Source: Hymenopus coronatus
Taxonomy: Eukaryota > Arthropoda > Insecta > Mantodea > Hymenopodidae
Reading direction: 5' to 3'
Assembly: GCA_030762935.1 (NCBI GenBank)
Contig: CM060898.1
Coordinates: 96,888,781 to 96,952,780, forward strand
DNA length: 64,000 bases
Shown here: piece by piece, positions 10,821 through 23,244 of the stretch
How the letters are laid out: the number at the start of each line of letters is the position of its first letter
How positions within the stretch are numbered: the stretch's first letter is position 1
The notes under the pieces: generated by a model
Databases searched by the model: none
Told to the model about the DNA's origin: nothing
What the model saw: only the letters and a program-made list of their open reading frames with translations
Program-made: the position numbers and the translations under genes

Positions 10821-12900
10821 TTGGCACCTTAACATGTAGCTTTCCGATATGCATACAAAATCCATAATGCAAACTCTACCCATTTTTAACATTCATGCAG
10901 TGTTAAAAAGCATCACATCTCTAAGGTAGTCATTATCTAGCATCAAAAAGTGTCAACCAATCAATCCTTCATTAACAGTTCTGACAGTTAATAAAATATG
11001 TCAAGAAATAGTAACAGAATCTGAAAAATATCAATGATGCTAACTGGAAATAATTGTATAAATAGATAATTTAACTGGGTCATTCAAGGACTCAACTTAA
11101 AATCTTCAGTAAAGCTCAAACAATTGCTACCAATACACAATGTTTCTTTGAGCAACATTACTCCATGCTTGTTCTGCTTGGGGTGAAATTCAAGTTAAAT
11201 CAATTAGTCAAAAATAAAATTCTACAAACTTTGACCAAATGACACATGATTTGCTAACCGGAGTCAATTACACAAAACTCTACAAAACAAAGGCTGAAAG
11301 ATTCTTTAAAAAGCTAGAAATGATTCCTAGTACGGTGTGATACTCTCTTGGTAAAAGGTTTCCACTGTTGAATCCTGATCCTAAATATCTCTCTACTGAT
11401 CAATTATTACAAAAGTACTTCACACAAATTGAAGCTTCATTGAGTGCTAGTTAGACCTGGCTTTCTAATTTCATTGCTATTTCTAAAATATGTTTTCACA
11501 ATGGTGTTCTGGTGTTCTGTTTAGTAAAATGCAGAACAAAACAAAATACATAGGTGATCTTGTGTAATTTGCACGATTACTGCAGGTAATGTTGTGCACA
11601 CCAAGTTTGCTGACTTGTTATTTTTTTTTTTGTTTTGTTTTACCTGTTCCTCTTTGATATATGATGATCCATAATAATCATTGTCTCATTTAAGAATGCC
11701 TCCATTGTTGTTTTGTATTTTCTATTATATTATGCAATTCTTTTTTGTTTAGTTCCTTCTTGTGATTGTGAACAATATTGTATACATATCAAATGCAAAA
11801 CCCAGCAGTACATTTAGCCCACTCTGTCTCATGGTTTTTAGTGTATTGTGATACGAAAAAGGCAAACTCTATATGAAAGTGTGCAGCTTCTGATAAAAAT
11901 ATTTTATGATATTCAGTAAATGCAAGCAAAAATGATTTAAAGTTGAAGAGTTAAGTTATAAGCTGCAATAAACAATAATAAGAATTGTGCATTATATGAG
12001 ATAGTTAATTCCCCTCCCATGAAACAATAAGAAGTATTTTAGATAACAGTGTATAACAATGGCTAGTCATCTGCTGTAAAATGCCAGGGTGATCTTCCAA
12101 AACATTTCCACTTGCATTAAAAGGTACAAAAACCCTCTTACATCTACTAATCACAATTAAGTACCTATTCATTCTTATTGCCAAATAAGAACCTTGTACA
12201 CTCATGACACAATTTTATTTGCAAACAATTAGTGCTGGAGGCATTCTGAAAGTCCAGAAAATGTGCCCTTTTTACATAAAGTGCTTTTCCAAGAACGTAG
12301 AGCATGACAATCACAAACAGAAGTAAAACTTGTGTTTGTTTTGAAACTGTATTTCCTAAACCATGACTTGTATTTCATGATTAAAGTAAAACTTAAAACG
12401 TTCTAATGCTATTATCATTAGGCTTTGATTCACAACTATTCCTAGCCCAATAGGTTTAACGTTTGACCTTTTACACTAAATGGCAGAGTGTATCAAGAAA
12501 TAAAAAGCATTTTAACAAACATGTACATATGAACTTGAAAAGTACATTACCCGGGAGGAAAGCTGACGTTTTGTCAAAGTGTGATTCGTACGGAAAAAAA
12601 AAACTGAACTTAACTTACAATCCTTAAAAACACACAGTAAAGATAATTACTCACCACAGTGACAGACAAAAAGTGGAATACTAACGCAGCATTTATTTGC
12701 ATGTTAATTCGTGAGAAAATACCCAGGTCTATCCATTGTAGTCACTCTTAACTGTCAAGCCCTTGCATGGTGTTCTATAAGTTTATTGACGGAAGGAACG
12801 TAATATTCCTAATTTAACTAACGCAGGTGTGAGTGTGATGAACGAAATTAGATAGACACCTTAACATCATTTCCCCATATTAATTCTTCTCTCCCCACAC
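10821..12900. other. No gene recognised
   Basis: AT-rich. Low-complexity T/G runs at about 11620-11650. Short open stretches on both strands (e.g. 12005-12205 minus) show no known motif. It could be old repeat or unique intergenic sequence. Confidence 0.35.
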
Positions 12901-13890
12901 CCCTCTCTACTACACCAGTAGCTCGATATTACGTCACACTTTGCGGGTATAACAGCCATGCAATGCGCACGGAACAACTGAAGGTGTGCACAGCGTCTGG
13001 AGCTATCCGAAAACTGAGAGCTTGGGGACTAGGAAATGAAAATAAAAAAAGGTGCAACCTCGCATGAGTAGAAAAAAAAAAAAAAATTGTTTTATTCTGA
13101 AGGTCCCTAAGATTTAGGGCATGAGATCATCGGTAATTTAAGCTGATTTCAAGGTGAAATGACCATGTCTAGAGCACATAAATTTCTATTTTTCGGGAAT
13201 AGAATGCGATGCGAGCGACGACATATATACTTATATACCTATAGAAAGCAGCAAATAGAAAGAAAAAGAAAAAAACTATGCAAAACCACTGAGCTGATGT
13301 TCAAAGGAAAATATCAATTGCAATAAAAGATTGCACTGAAATGCACATATTTATCCTGTGTACGTTTTAGCAAATTACATATGAGCGAAGGGCAAAAGAG
13401 AACCGTTCGAAAAACTAGCCTACCTGGAGGATTTTTCAAGCGGAGGTTTAAAGTTTAAAACATTATACTAAATTATCTCCACAAGTTCTTTATTTGTACG
13501 CTCTTAATTCATTTTCCTTTCGATACTCTGAAAGGAAATTTGAACATGAAGGAAAATATATCTATCTTATTCTTTTCTGTGTGTGGAAAGCTGATTTTAC
13601 AAGCCACAATTTGGCTGGCAAATGCAGTAATGCAATGCTGCACCTCAACCACAATTTCAGTTTGTTCTTAGGCACTGCCTATCGTTCGTAAAAGCTTTAT
13701 TTACATGCCCCAACGGTCTAAAGTAGAGCTCTGGGGATTTCGCTTGATTTGCAGTAACACACAGGACAACTTGCAAGAATAATTTGTATATCTGTAAAGG
13801 CTGGCCGTTCTAGGAAAAATATTCTGGGCGTGAACAAGATAGCCTCCTGCCCCCCCCCCCCAGTTTCATTACATTTCCTTTTTTGACCTA
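12901..13890. other. No gene recognised; slightly more GC-rich
   Basis: Contains an A17-type run at about 13074-13086 and a C-run at about 13850-13861. No protein-like frame is convincing. Confidence 0.3.
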
Positions 13891-13949
13891 TTTGATTTAC
13901 CTTTTGCTTCCAAATGCACATACATAAAAACAAAAAATAACACAAATAC

Positions 13950-14300
13950 AACTATGCCCAAGGCGGGACTTGAATCCACGATCCCGTGCGCCACGAAGCA
14001 CCAGAGTGCACTTAAAGCGAGCGCGGCCAAGGGGCCAGAACTTTGACAGCATATTTATGCGACCGACTGTTGAAGCGAATCGGAGAGAAGCAATTCTCCA
14101 ACACATCACCATCACTGGATAGGTTACAACCATCGCATTCTGTGGGCTTACTTACCAGCTGCGAAGCCCGGTAAATTTGTATACTTTCTATTAGATTTAT
14201 AAATAACAAAGAATTTATTCCCAGTCTATTCGAATTCAAGTCTATTGTTAGGCATAAAATAGGATGCTTGCGATAAAACTCGATTCTTTCGCAATGCATT
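13950..14300 (-). other. Possible tRNA-like/SINE head and an unassigned ORF
   Basis: The minus strand has a box-B-like GGATTCAAGTCCC at about 13968-13980, preceded by a GC-rich 70-nt stretch with a weak box A (TGGCCGCGCTCG), which would suit a tRNA-derived repeat. A 95-codon minus ORF at 14012-14299 includes ECDGCNLSSDGDVLENCFSP and overlaps it. It has no recognised domain. Composition here is richer in GC than the surroundings. Confidence 0.3.
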
Positions 14301-14542
14301 GTAGCCTGTCTTCTCAGGCGGGGGTAGCATGACTGACGTGATCAGGTGAATGAGTGGAAGAGGGGGAAATCGCTACTACAAACCTCTCAGATTTCTTGTC
14401 ATGCGAAGCCTAGCCAACGTGTAGTACGAGTCTCGAGGACAGCCGTAGCAAACCGATGTGTTCCGTACCCTAGTGATTTTTATTACTGAAGATAAGGATT
14501 CTTAATTTGCCTTAGGGGCACAAAATCATAAGTTATCCATTT

Positions 14543-15458
14543 CAAAAATAGATGTAACTTTCTCTAATACATAAATATTAGGTCGAGATAATTACATTCC
14601 CACAAAAAATTGAAGTTGAGATTTCACCAAAATATGTTTTGAGGTCCCCGTGTGTGTGAACAGCATAACTCAAAAACGAAAAGTGCTTTAAATATCAAAG
14701 TTGGTGTTAGGTTCAACATTTTTCAAGAAAACGACACATTTTAACAAAAATTCCCCACCCCAACCTATTGCCTCTCATCTAGACCAAGTGATCGCATGTG
14801 AAATTTGTGGTGGACAAAGCAGTGCAGGGTTTTTTTCTCCGGATTCTCTGGTTTCTCCTGCCATTGTATTCCAGTGGTGCTCATCTTCATTCATGTATCA
14901 TCGCCTGCGGTGCCACAAGTAGTAAAAGCGGGCGTTAAACACTACAAAATAACCCAAACTACCCTTTGCATTGACATTTTTTCAAAAACTTTGATTTCCT
15001 CAAAGATGAATGATTCTTATTAAAATATCATATTATGCTTAACATATTTTCATTACAAATAAAATGTATATCTTGATTTTTCTGGGAAAAGCCTCTGACT
15101 TCATTCTGACATAAATAGAATGTATGATAATAATTTCTGTAATATTCCTTATTAAGGATTTTTAAATTTGCAGTACTTAGGTAAGTTTTCTGAAATAGGA
15201 AGTCATTATTCACTTTTTCTGATTCTAGTCATACAAAGAGAATGGAATTCCAATTGTACCACATACCAACAGTTTTAAAAGTTGACTATCGCTTTAGCCT
15301 AGCCTATTCTTTATTTCCCTTGTAATTACAAGGAACTGTGTAATAAGACCATTTCTAATAGTACTTGATTAGCATAAACCAGGCAGAAGAATAAACTTTT
15401 GCAAGAGTAGCTTGTTACAGAATAGATCGGGAAAGTATTGTTTATGGAACAAATCAGA
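14543..15458 (+). repeat. RepA copy 7, carrying a SINE
   Basis: Diverged plus copy from ACTTTCTCTAATACATAAAT to GGGAAAGTATTGTTTATGG. The SINE at about 14761-14946 lies between CCCCACCCCAAC and CCCAAACTACCC, exactly inside the conserved CCCCAAACTACCCTTT block. Confidence 0.7.
14761..14946 (+). mobile_element. 5'-truncated tRNA-SINE (SINE-1 family) inside RepA
   Basis: Lacks the tRNA head but keeps the family body: CATGTGAAATTTGTGGTGGA, TTCTCCGGATTCTC, GTATCATCGCCTGCGGTGCC and GCGGGCGTTAAACACTAC. Flanked by ACCCCAAC/ACCCAAAC, a likely 8-bp target duplication with one mismatch. Confidence 0.75.
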
Positions 15459-15557
15459 TATTGCCTTATTATTATTAGCTGAACAGATTAAATTCCCTTG
15501 AAGTTATTTGCATTGTTAAGGATAATGTTCATTAAATCCAGAACAAAACTGCATATA

Positions 15558-15705
15558 AAATAAGAACTGAAGCTTTCCTGGCGACGTGTTAATTCAAAAT
15601 CTTCTCGGGCTTCTAGCCAGGTAAAAACTTGACTTGACACCACTTGGCTTGTTTTTGGCCAAGTTTTTACCTGGCTAGAAGCCCGAGAAGATTTTGAATT
15701 AAAAA
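15558..15705 (-). mobile_element. Short Penelope-like inverted-repeat module (148 bp)
   Basis: Arms 15591-15630 and 15661-15700 are perfect 40-bp inverted repeats (for example TTCTCGGGCTTCTAGCCAGG on the left) around a 30-bp loop. Left of the arm is an unpaired 33-nt extension AAATAAGAACTGAAGCTTTC... The module is flanked by TGCATATA at 15550-15557 and 15706-15713. The arms are the same sequence as the 50.4-kb module but with the central hairpin region deleted. It is assigned to Penelope-like elements because of that relative. Confidence 0.6.
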
Positions 15706-15713
15706 TGCATATA

Positions 15714-15960
15714 TAATTTGCCAAGTGATACAAAAAAAAAAAAAAAAAAAAAAAAGCTAGCTCAAAGCTTAGTTGCAGCAATACCCTCTGACAACCACCT
15801 TGGTAATATTAATTATTGACTAGAATTGAGGTATTTTATCAACCACATTTAACATGAATCATTTTCATTTTGCCCAAGAATTGTGCCCTTGCACTCTAGG
15901 GATCAACATGCTGAATTCCATACACAGTCTCAGGTTTAAAGCTGGAGGAATTATGTTTCT
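15714..15960. repeat. Poly(A) run and unassigned sequence
   Basis: A24 run at 15732-15755, followed by AT-rich sequence without a recognised feature. Confidence 0.4.
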
Positions 15961-17875
15961 CTGTTTCGAGTCACCCCTACCTTTCCAAGAGTCAAGAAGG
16001 AATGAATAAGAGGAGAGTATTTTAAATGTTAAATTTTTTTTTTATGATTTAAAGCTAAATGCATTACATTCATACTATAAGAAAACTTATCTAATAGCTT
16101 CACTAACATAATTAAATCACTGTTTCACAGTAATTTATTCCAATGAATATATTTTGTTAAGTATTTGCATTTTTCATGAAAAACACACATCACTGCACTA
16201 AGTCTTCAGATTTTATCCTTTTTAATCTTCTTGGTACTACACTGTAACCAATAACTGAAGCACAATAGAGTTTAATTGGCAGTCAAGTTATTTTTCATGC
16301 TTTACTGCTATGGTTCTTATTTCTTCACTAACAGTGGGCATTTTTAAGTCTCTATGGATGTTGTCATTTCTAGCATTCCATGGTACATTAACAAAACCAC
16401 ATAACACGTTATTTTGAACATTTTGTGCAATTTTAAAATTTTATTTGATATCTTGGTTAATTTCTGCAACCAAGGCATCAACACAGATTTTAATATCTGC
16501 TTATACAAAAGCAATGTATTATGTATACTGAATGGAAAATATCTTCTTAGCAACCAATATATTTTTCTATACTTGATGTCAAGTTCTAGTTCATTATTTT
16601 GTTATTATTATTTCTTTCTTTTCATTTTAATGGTGCCTTCCATTTTAGCTTAGCATCAAGTGCCATACCCAAGTATTTGGCTCGCTTGCATATAGGATTG
16701 TTTGTTCATAAATACAGATAGGTGTTTAACTTTTCTATGAGTAAAATTAACAGGAATGGTTTTTGTTTGATTAAGTTTGATTTGCCACTTTTTAGTCCAA
16801 GCGTTAACTTCATTTATTGCATTTTAGAGCTTATTGGTTACTTCTTCTTCAGTTTTCCAATGGCCAGAATGGTAATATCATCTGTAACGGAAGCCATTTT
16901 TATTTCCTGATTTTATAGTATATCATTTGTATGCAGCAGATACAATATTGGCCCAAAGATTCTTCCTTGTGGGACTCCAACACACATTTCCATAAAAACA
17001 CTTCTATATTCAACTCAAAATAACCTTTCTGAGAGATATGAACAGTAGAATTTCACAGTATTACTTTGGTAGGCAACAAGGAACTTATGGTTTAACCCAA
17101 CATGCCATAGCTTAATAAAGGCTTGGGTCACATTAAGAAAAATACTGCAGCATATTTTCATTTCTTCTAGTCAATTTTCTATTATTGTACCTGATCAATG
17201 TTTGCGGTGTATTCCTCCAATCTGAGTACTGAATGTTAACAAATAACAGATCAACTTCTTGATGTGTATTCTTAGCTTCTGGAGAAGGCCGTGCCATCTT
17301 GCATGGGGTTGCTGATGTTTCGCTCATCTTGCTGTGAGCTTCTTCTGGACCCAAAGCAAGATGACGCGGCCTTCTCCAAAAGCTAAGAATACACATCAAG
17401 ACAAGGTTGTGGAAGACTAAGGCTCTAGATCAACTTCTTGTTGTGTTCTTTTTAAGTAGCAATTAAAGTTTAATCAGACTTTCAAGTTTATCTCTGAAAC
17501 CTCTACAGTTTGTTTTTGACTAGTTAATTTAAGTGGTGCTTTCATCACCTTTTCAATATTAGTCAGAATTATAGGTATATGATCAGATGAAGGATTATCA
17601 CAATGATCTCCTTATATAAAATGTTTTCAAATACCTTTAACAGCAAAGAAGTAAATTATGTCTGGCACCTTCTTTCAATCAGAAGGCCAGGATATCTGGA
17701 ATCTATGGAGTATCAATCACAATTTACTTTTATTTCTTCTTTGTACAGTAATTTACCTTTAGGGGTGATCAATCTTGATCCCCAATAAGTGTGTTTTGCA
17801 TTAAAATCTCCTCCGATAATAAATTTTCCACTGACTGATTTGAACAAATCTTATTAATTACTAATGTTATTTCAA
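15960..17875 (-). mobile_element. Jockey-type non-LTR retrotransposon remnant (endonuclease and RT)
   Basis: Minus strand. Endonuclease: about 17875-17540, with IIGGDFNAKHTYWGSRL (catalytic GDFN and the Jockey-typical WGSR) and PSSDHIPIILT (catalytic SDH). RT: about 17180-16300, with QAFIKLWHVGLNHKFL, CVGVPQGRIFGPILYLLH, SVTDDITILAIG where ADD is expected, and AKYLGMALDAKLKWK. Frameshifts and stops occur throughout, and the RT N-terminal part is deleted. A 165-bp Penelope-like module sits between EN and RT. Confidence 0.75.
17262..17426 (-). mobile_element. Penelope-like inverted-repeat module (165 bp) with 14-bp TSD
   Basis: Inverted arms of about 46 bp (CTTGATGTGTATTCTTAGCT... with a few mismatches) surround a loop of about 53 bp. 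A 26-nt unpaired tail ends the right side. Flanking duplication AGATCAACTTCTTG at 17248-17261 and 17427-17440 is perfect. On the minus strand the loop reads CAGAAGA, GCTC, a 10-nt loop, GAGC, GAAAC: the layout of a small hammerhead-like fold. Confidence 0.65.
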
Positions 17876-18047
17876 ACCTTGAAACTCTTAAAATTTGGTA
17901 TTTTGTTTATTAGTTCTCAGCATCATTAAAATAATTTTATTTAAGTATTTTAAAGATCATAACTTGCAATTATTAATAAGTTTATATATTATAACTTAAG
18001 AATCTTCGACTTTTGGAATTGCCTCATGAAAATAATATATTTTAAGC

Positions 18048-18927
18048 AAAAATCTGATGAATTCCAATCACATGACTTTCTCTATCTGTTCTGCAAACAA
18101 ACTATTAGAAAAAGATTATTCTTTTATCTACATCATTATATTTAAGATAAACATTACCTCAAATGCATTTATTACTTAGTTTCTCAAAGTAAACGGGAAA
18201 TGGGAATGCACTAGGCTAAAGCAATTTTAAATCTTTTAAAAGTTCTTGCTATGGCAGGCTGTGGCCAGGAGTAAAACAAAAAAAGATATGAAATGGATGA
18301 GGACATCCTGTTTGAGGAAAGTTTGAAGTATTTTAAAATTGAAATCAATAAGAGGGAAATCTCTGAAATATAGCTCTACTGAATATGACATAAATTGTTT
18401 TTTTTTTAAACAAGATTTAAATTTTTTGTGTAGTAAGTTTTTGTCTATCTCTAATGGTTGACCAATTATGCAAAAGACATTCAGAATGAAGAGGAATTCA
18501 AGGGCTACTCCCAAGAAATTCAGAATATACATTTTGTCATGTAAACAACTTTAATTTATAGCATTTTAATGAAAATTGTTTGGGCATTTTTTAGAAAATC
18601 ATCAATTTTGAAAAATGTTCCATGTAAAGGATAGTTTAAAGAGGGGGGATTTTCCTGAAAATCTTTGTGTCTCATCCTTGGAAGATACTGAACTCAAATA
18701 TAATGTTTGGTATTATGCTTTTGAGTTTTGTTTTTTAGTTAGGCATTTGTGCACCTATGCACCCTGGGCTTTTTTTTTTTTTTTTTTTTTTAAAAATGCT
18801 TCTTTTTCGATTCAGGGGTCCTAAAAACATGTATTTCTGGCGAAAACTTAGTATAAAAATTTTGGGTGGAATACAATACTTTCTCTATTTACTATGTACA
18901 TTGTACACACCTGCCAGAGAAAATAAA
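18048..18927 (-). repeat. RepA copy 8
   Basis: Near full-length minus copy from AAAAATCTGATGAATTCC to the 5' hairpin remnant. It carries a T24-like run at about 18771-18792 where other copies have a GT-rich stretch. Confidence 0.75.
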
Positions 18928-18929
18928 CA

Positions 18930-19465
18930 AGTTACAGATTAAGAGATCAGTTTTAAAAGATGAATATATTAATAGAGCGGTATTAGGACATTGAGAAGTA
19001 CACAGAAGTACAAAATAAATTAAGGAGAGAAGGTTGGGTAGATAGTGTGCATAGGTTAAAAGGAGACAGGAACAGAATGGATTTAGTTAGATACCCTTAT
19101 GTGGGAGGAGCAAGGCAGATAATGACTTGCATTATATAATAGAATGCAAAGAAATGAGGTTGTGGAGGGAACAGTATACACCAAAAAGATGTGGAAAATA
19201 CTAGTACAGAAGTTTTAAAAATTAGGATAATGAAGTAAAAGGACAAAGGGGATATACACATGTTAATGGAATTCATGGGAAGAACAAGAGAAAACTGGTA
19301 CAAAAAACAAAAAGAACATGAGCTATGTTGAGGTCCACTATGCATAAATAACAATGGCATCAAAAGTATGATGGACCAGAAAAATACAACTTAAAGTAAT
19401 GTATAAACACAATTGTAAAACTTAATGTACAGATTATAGAAATAAATACAAATATTCCCTGTTCT
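18930..19465 (+). mobile_element. LINE-A family 3' fragment
   Basis: The plus-strand reading EGWVDSVHRLKG, then DNDLHYIIECKEMRLWREQY matches the C-terminal zinc-finger end of the LINE-A ORF2 at 37.7-38.2 kb (GWVDCLRNN..., [20 protein letters not shown]). The two CxxC cysteines are missing here. It ends in an A/T-rich AAATACAAAT tail. Confidence 0.6.
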
Positions 19466-20595
19466 TTCCAGCTCAAGTAGTGCTACTGCATTCAGTGAAG
19501 CTCTTGGCAAACCCAATTTTAATCTACAGAATTTTGTTATCAACATGCTTTCATCCTTCCTCCAATCCCTACACTTCCACTTCGTGCATCATTTTCACTT
19601 CCACCAGTGTGTTTTATATCTTTCTAACCACATCACTCTTATATTTGGTATTTCCTATAAAATGTCTAATACCTCTCAAAGCCAATCTCCCTTTGGCTAA
19701 TACATTTTTCATTTGGTCTCTACCCCAACCCTGAATACACACATTTATTGACTACCTCAATTTCGCTATCCTCTATGCACTATTTCTATTCTTTCTTAGC
19801 TTGTATCTTTTTTTTTTAACACTCATTTTAGATTTGTTCTTATTAATTTGACCACAATTATGACAATATCTACTTATTGCTTTGGTGGTACATAAGGCTT
19901 AGAATATTCCTATTATTGATTACAGGGCAATGTAAATTTTCTTTTGTAGTTCATAATTAATAATTATAAAACAGTGCTAATTTACACCCTTGTCTCAACC
20001 ACATTGTTTTAGATATCCATTCCATGACTCTATTCTGCTCAAGTTTGATATAAAACTTATATTCTTCCTTTTGCCTGCTAATTTAGTCCATATTTTTCCT
20101 TGTTAATTGTATCCAAAGCTTTCTCTGGATTAGCATAAAACATATATAATCCACCCCTTTTGTTGCTCAAATATTTATCCACCAGTGTGCTCAATATAAA
20201 GATATTATCTGCTTTTCTTAAATTCTGTTTGGAATTCTGACGAGCTTCATATTTTCCATCTCTGCTCCAGCTATGAAACCTATCTGCCAACACACCTATA
20301 AAAACTTTCCCCAATGCTGATATAGACTAATCCCTTTATAATTCATTATTAACATCTCCTTTACTTTTAAATATGAGTACAATTATTCCTTTCCTCTAGC
20401 TTACATGAATCTTTCCTTCTTTGAACAGCACATTAATTAGCCTGACTAATATCACTTTCTGTTATCCTCTACTTTCCAAATTTGATTGAAATTGTCAATT
20501 CTGGACACTTTGTTTACTTTCAGGTTCTTAATTTGTTCCATCACCTCTATATCTCTAACTGTTCTGCATGAGACCATGCCTTTCCCAGCACACTA
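19466..20595 (-). mobile_element. LINE-A family RT fragment, minus strand
   Basis: Minus strand. VMEQIKNLKVNKVSRIDNF at about 20540, GKVFIGVLADRFHSW (20314 on), then FILSTLVDKYLSNKRGGLYM. These align with [15 protein letters not shown] and [20 protein letters not shown] of the 36.6-kb copy. The segment near 19740-19480 matches its post-RT region (VLAKGRLALRGIR). The middle is badly decayed. The plus-strand open stretch at 19480-19734 is its antisense shadow. Confidence 0.65.
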
Positions 20596-20985
20596 ACTTA
20601 TTTTATGTTTAAGTTACTACCAAACAATTCTTTCAAATACTGCCTCTACTGAGTTGGCATGATTTTATTGACCTTTTTTCAAAGCTTCTTGATTGCTGAT
20701 CAAACTATTTTGCCGTCCACTGTATTTATCACCAGGTGTATCTTATAAATCATTTCTGTGCTCATTTCTACATTCCATAAAATAAACATAAACATATTTG
20801 CAAGCCACTAACTGGTAGGTAAACATGGTCTGATGAGTGCTGGAAATGTCAACAGACTGCAAAAGTGGTTGGAATGGTTTGTAATTTGTGACAGCAATGC
20901 ATTAAGACCAATAACAGTTCAACTTCATTCCCTGTTTTCCTGGTGTTAAACCTTAGAAATTCCTATACCTGGTAATTATATTACA
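20596..20985. other. No gene recognised
   Basis: AT-rich; nothing supported on either strand. Confidence 0.3.
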
Positions 20986-20989
20986 GTAA

Positions 20990-21260
20990 TCCACAAATGT
21001 GTTTCCACCCAAGAGCCTGATGGAGGCAAACCCAATTAATGGCTGAACATATTCTTCAAATCTGCATAAGGGAATTATATGGTTCAATATAAGAAGACAA
21101 CAGTAACACTGGGTTAGACAAAGGTGTGGAATCTACCAAGTTTGTTTAATTTATACATTGAAAATGCTACCTGAAAATTTGAAATATTATGGATAACTGG
21201 AATAAAAGGAATGTTATCACATCATTCATACGTGCAAACAACCTTGTGATAATTCCTAAT
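20990..21260 (+). pseudogene. Probable LINE RT scrap
   Basis: Pieces in different frames (TKVWNLPSLFNLYIENAT, then GIKG...SFIRANNLVII) resemble the block 'TKGxRQGCxLSPxLFNLYIEExI ... ADDLVII' of RTE-like reverse transcriptases. Frameshifts and stops make this only tentative. Confidence 0.35.
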
Positions 21261-21409
21261 AATAATAATTAAGATACATTACAAAAAAAATATATTTATG
21301 TATATTAAATAGGAGAATATAAAATGTTAATATCTCAAATAAAACAAAAACAATGAGCTGTTTTGGTAATATCCTAGTGGAATAAAAAATACTTGTTTAA
21401 AATTGAATG

Positions 21410-23074
21410 TTTACTTTCTGTACTCATACTAGCATAAGTAGGTATTGTATTCCATCCAACAATTTAAGGTTGAAATTTCACTGGAAATATACATTTTGGG
21501 GTCCCCTGAATCCAATAAAAGATTGTGAGTGTGTGTGTTTCTAGGGACAGCATAGCTCAAAACGAAAAGTTTAGTATCTTCCAAGGATGCAACTCAAAGA
21601 TTTTCAAGAAAATATTGCCACCATAGACTACCCTATACATACAAATTTTTACTTTCTCTATACGTACTATGTACATAGTGTATAGAGAAGGTATTGCATT
21701 GTACCTAAAAATTCGATACCGAGATTTCACCGGAAATATATATTTTGAGATCCCCTGAATCCAAAAAAAGCATTTTTAGAAACATGTCTGTGTGTGTCTG
21801 TGTGTGTGTATGTGGGCAGCATAGCTCAAAAACGAAAAGACTGTTAAAAACCAAACTTGGTATTTAAGTTTGGTATCTTCCAAGGATGCGACACAAAGAT
21901 TTCCAAGAAAATCTCCCCACCCCAAACTACCCTTTACATGGAACTTTTTTCAAAAATTTTGATTTTCTAGAAAATGGCTCTAACAATTTTGATTAAAATC
22001 CTGTATATTACTGACATTTACATACCAAATAAAATTTATATCTTAAATTTTCTGGGAATAGTCTCTGAAGACCTCTTTATTCTGGATGAATTTTGCCGAA
22101 TTTTGCTTAACTGCTAAACGGTAAGAGATAGACAAAAGCTTACTACACAGAAAATGTAGAGCACGTTAAAACACACAATTTATGTAATATAAATTTTTTT
22201 CTTGGAGTCGATCGCTTTTTAGTTATTCATTGTTTTTGATTTCACCTTTCAAAAACTTATTTCTCATACAGGAATTTGTCTACTCCTGTCCATGCAAACA
22301 AAGGAACTTCCATCACATAGCAAACAGCCTTTGACTATCACTTTAACTTATGGTACTCCCTTATTTCCCTTCTACTTAAAAGGAAGCAAGTAATAAGACT
22401 ATTTCTGACATTTTTTTTCTCGATTAGCATGAAGTAAAGGGAAGCATAAGCTTTTTAACAATAATTTGTTGAAGGTATACAGAAAGTCAGATTTTTTTAT
22501 AAGTTTTGATTTTCTAAAAAATGGCTCTAATGATTTTGATTGAAATGGTGTATATTTACCAGACAAATAAAATATATATCTTGAATTTTCTGTGAATAGC
22601 CCCTGAAGACCTCTTCATTCTGGATGAATTTTGCATAACCGGTAAACTGTAAGAGGTAAGACAAAAACTTTCTACACAAAAGATCTGAATCTCACCAAAA
22701 CACATAGTTTGTCATATACATTGTTTTTGTAGATGTAATCATTTCTGAAATATTTCTTTTTATTGTTTTCAAGTTTAAGTTACTTAAACTTTTCTCAAAT
22801 CGGAGGATATCTCTAGTTTCACCTCTCTTTTTGTTTTACTCTTGGACATACAAAGCAAACCAAATTTCAATAATTTCAGAGAGCAACTGGCATTTTAAAA
22901 TATTTGACTATTACTTTAGCCTAAAGTATTCCCTTATTTACCTTCTACTTACAAGAAAGTAATAAAACCAATTCTGCTAATGTTTATCTCGATTAGCATG
23001 ATGTAGATGTAAGACTAATTTATTTTCAGAAAAAGTAGAGAAAGTCATGTGAATAGAATGCATAAGATTTTTTA
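21410..23074 (+). repeat. RepA copy 9 (outer), split by copy 10
   Basis: 5' part 21410-21644 and 3' part 22501-23074, both plus and colinear with the family. They join at the CTTTTTTCAAAAATTTTGAT position. The inner copy is in the same orientation. Confidence 0.8.
21645..22500 (+). repeat. RepA copy 10, nested in copy 9
   Basis: Well-preserved full-length copy. The 5' end ACTTTCTCTATACGTACTAT forms a hairpin with GTGTATAGAGAAGG. The 3' end is AGAAAGTCAGATTTTTT, with a small deletion of the usual CATGTGAATGGAACACAT segment. Confidence 0.8.
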
Positions 23075-23084
23075 TTTATGAACA

Positions 23085-23240
23085 CTAACTGCTATGGTTC
23101 TCAGCATCCTTTTCTATACTGGGGATGAAAGAGTGCTTAATTTTGCTCAGAGGCCTCTTTATCAGACTTGAGGTTCTTTTGTGTGTCATAAATCTATGTG
23201 GCGGAACAACCAATACTGAGTTTAAAGAGTTTTATGCCAT
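23085..23240 (-). mobile_element. SINE-3 family 3' fragment
   Basis: The plus strand reads TGCTATGGTTCTCAGCATCC, then GAGTGCTTAATTTTGCTCAG, GGCCTCTTTATCAGACTTGA. This matches the 3' part of the SINE at 33378-33677. The tRNA head is missing. Confidence 0.65.
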
Positions 23241-23244
23241 ATTT

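Noticed and set aside
14012..14299. Host gene exon
   Set aside because: No splice sites with matching phase and no recognisable domain; it overlaps a tRNA-like motif, so it is left as unassigned.
20078..20314. Stand-alone small gene
   Set aside because: Aligns throughout with the RT N-terminus of LINE-A (GKxFxGxxAxR... DKYLxxKRGxLYM).
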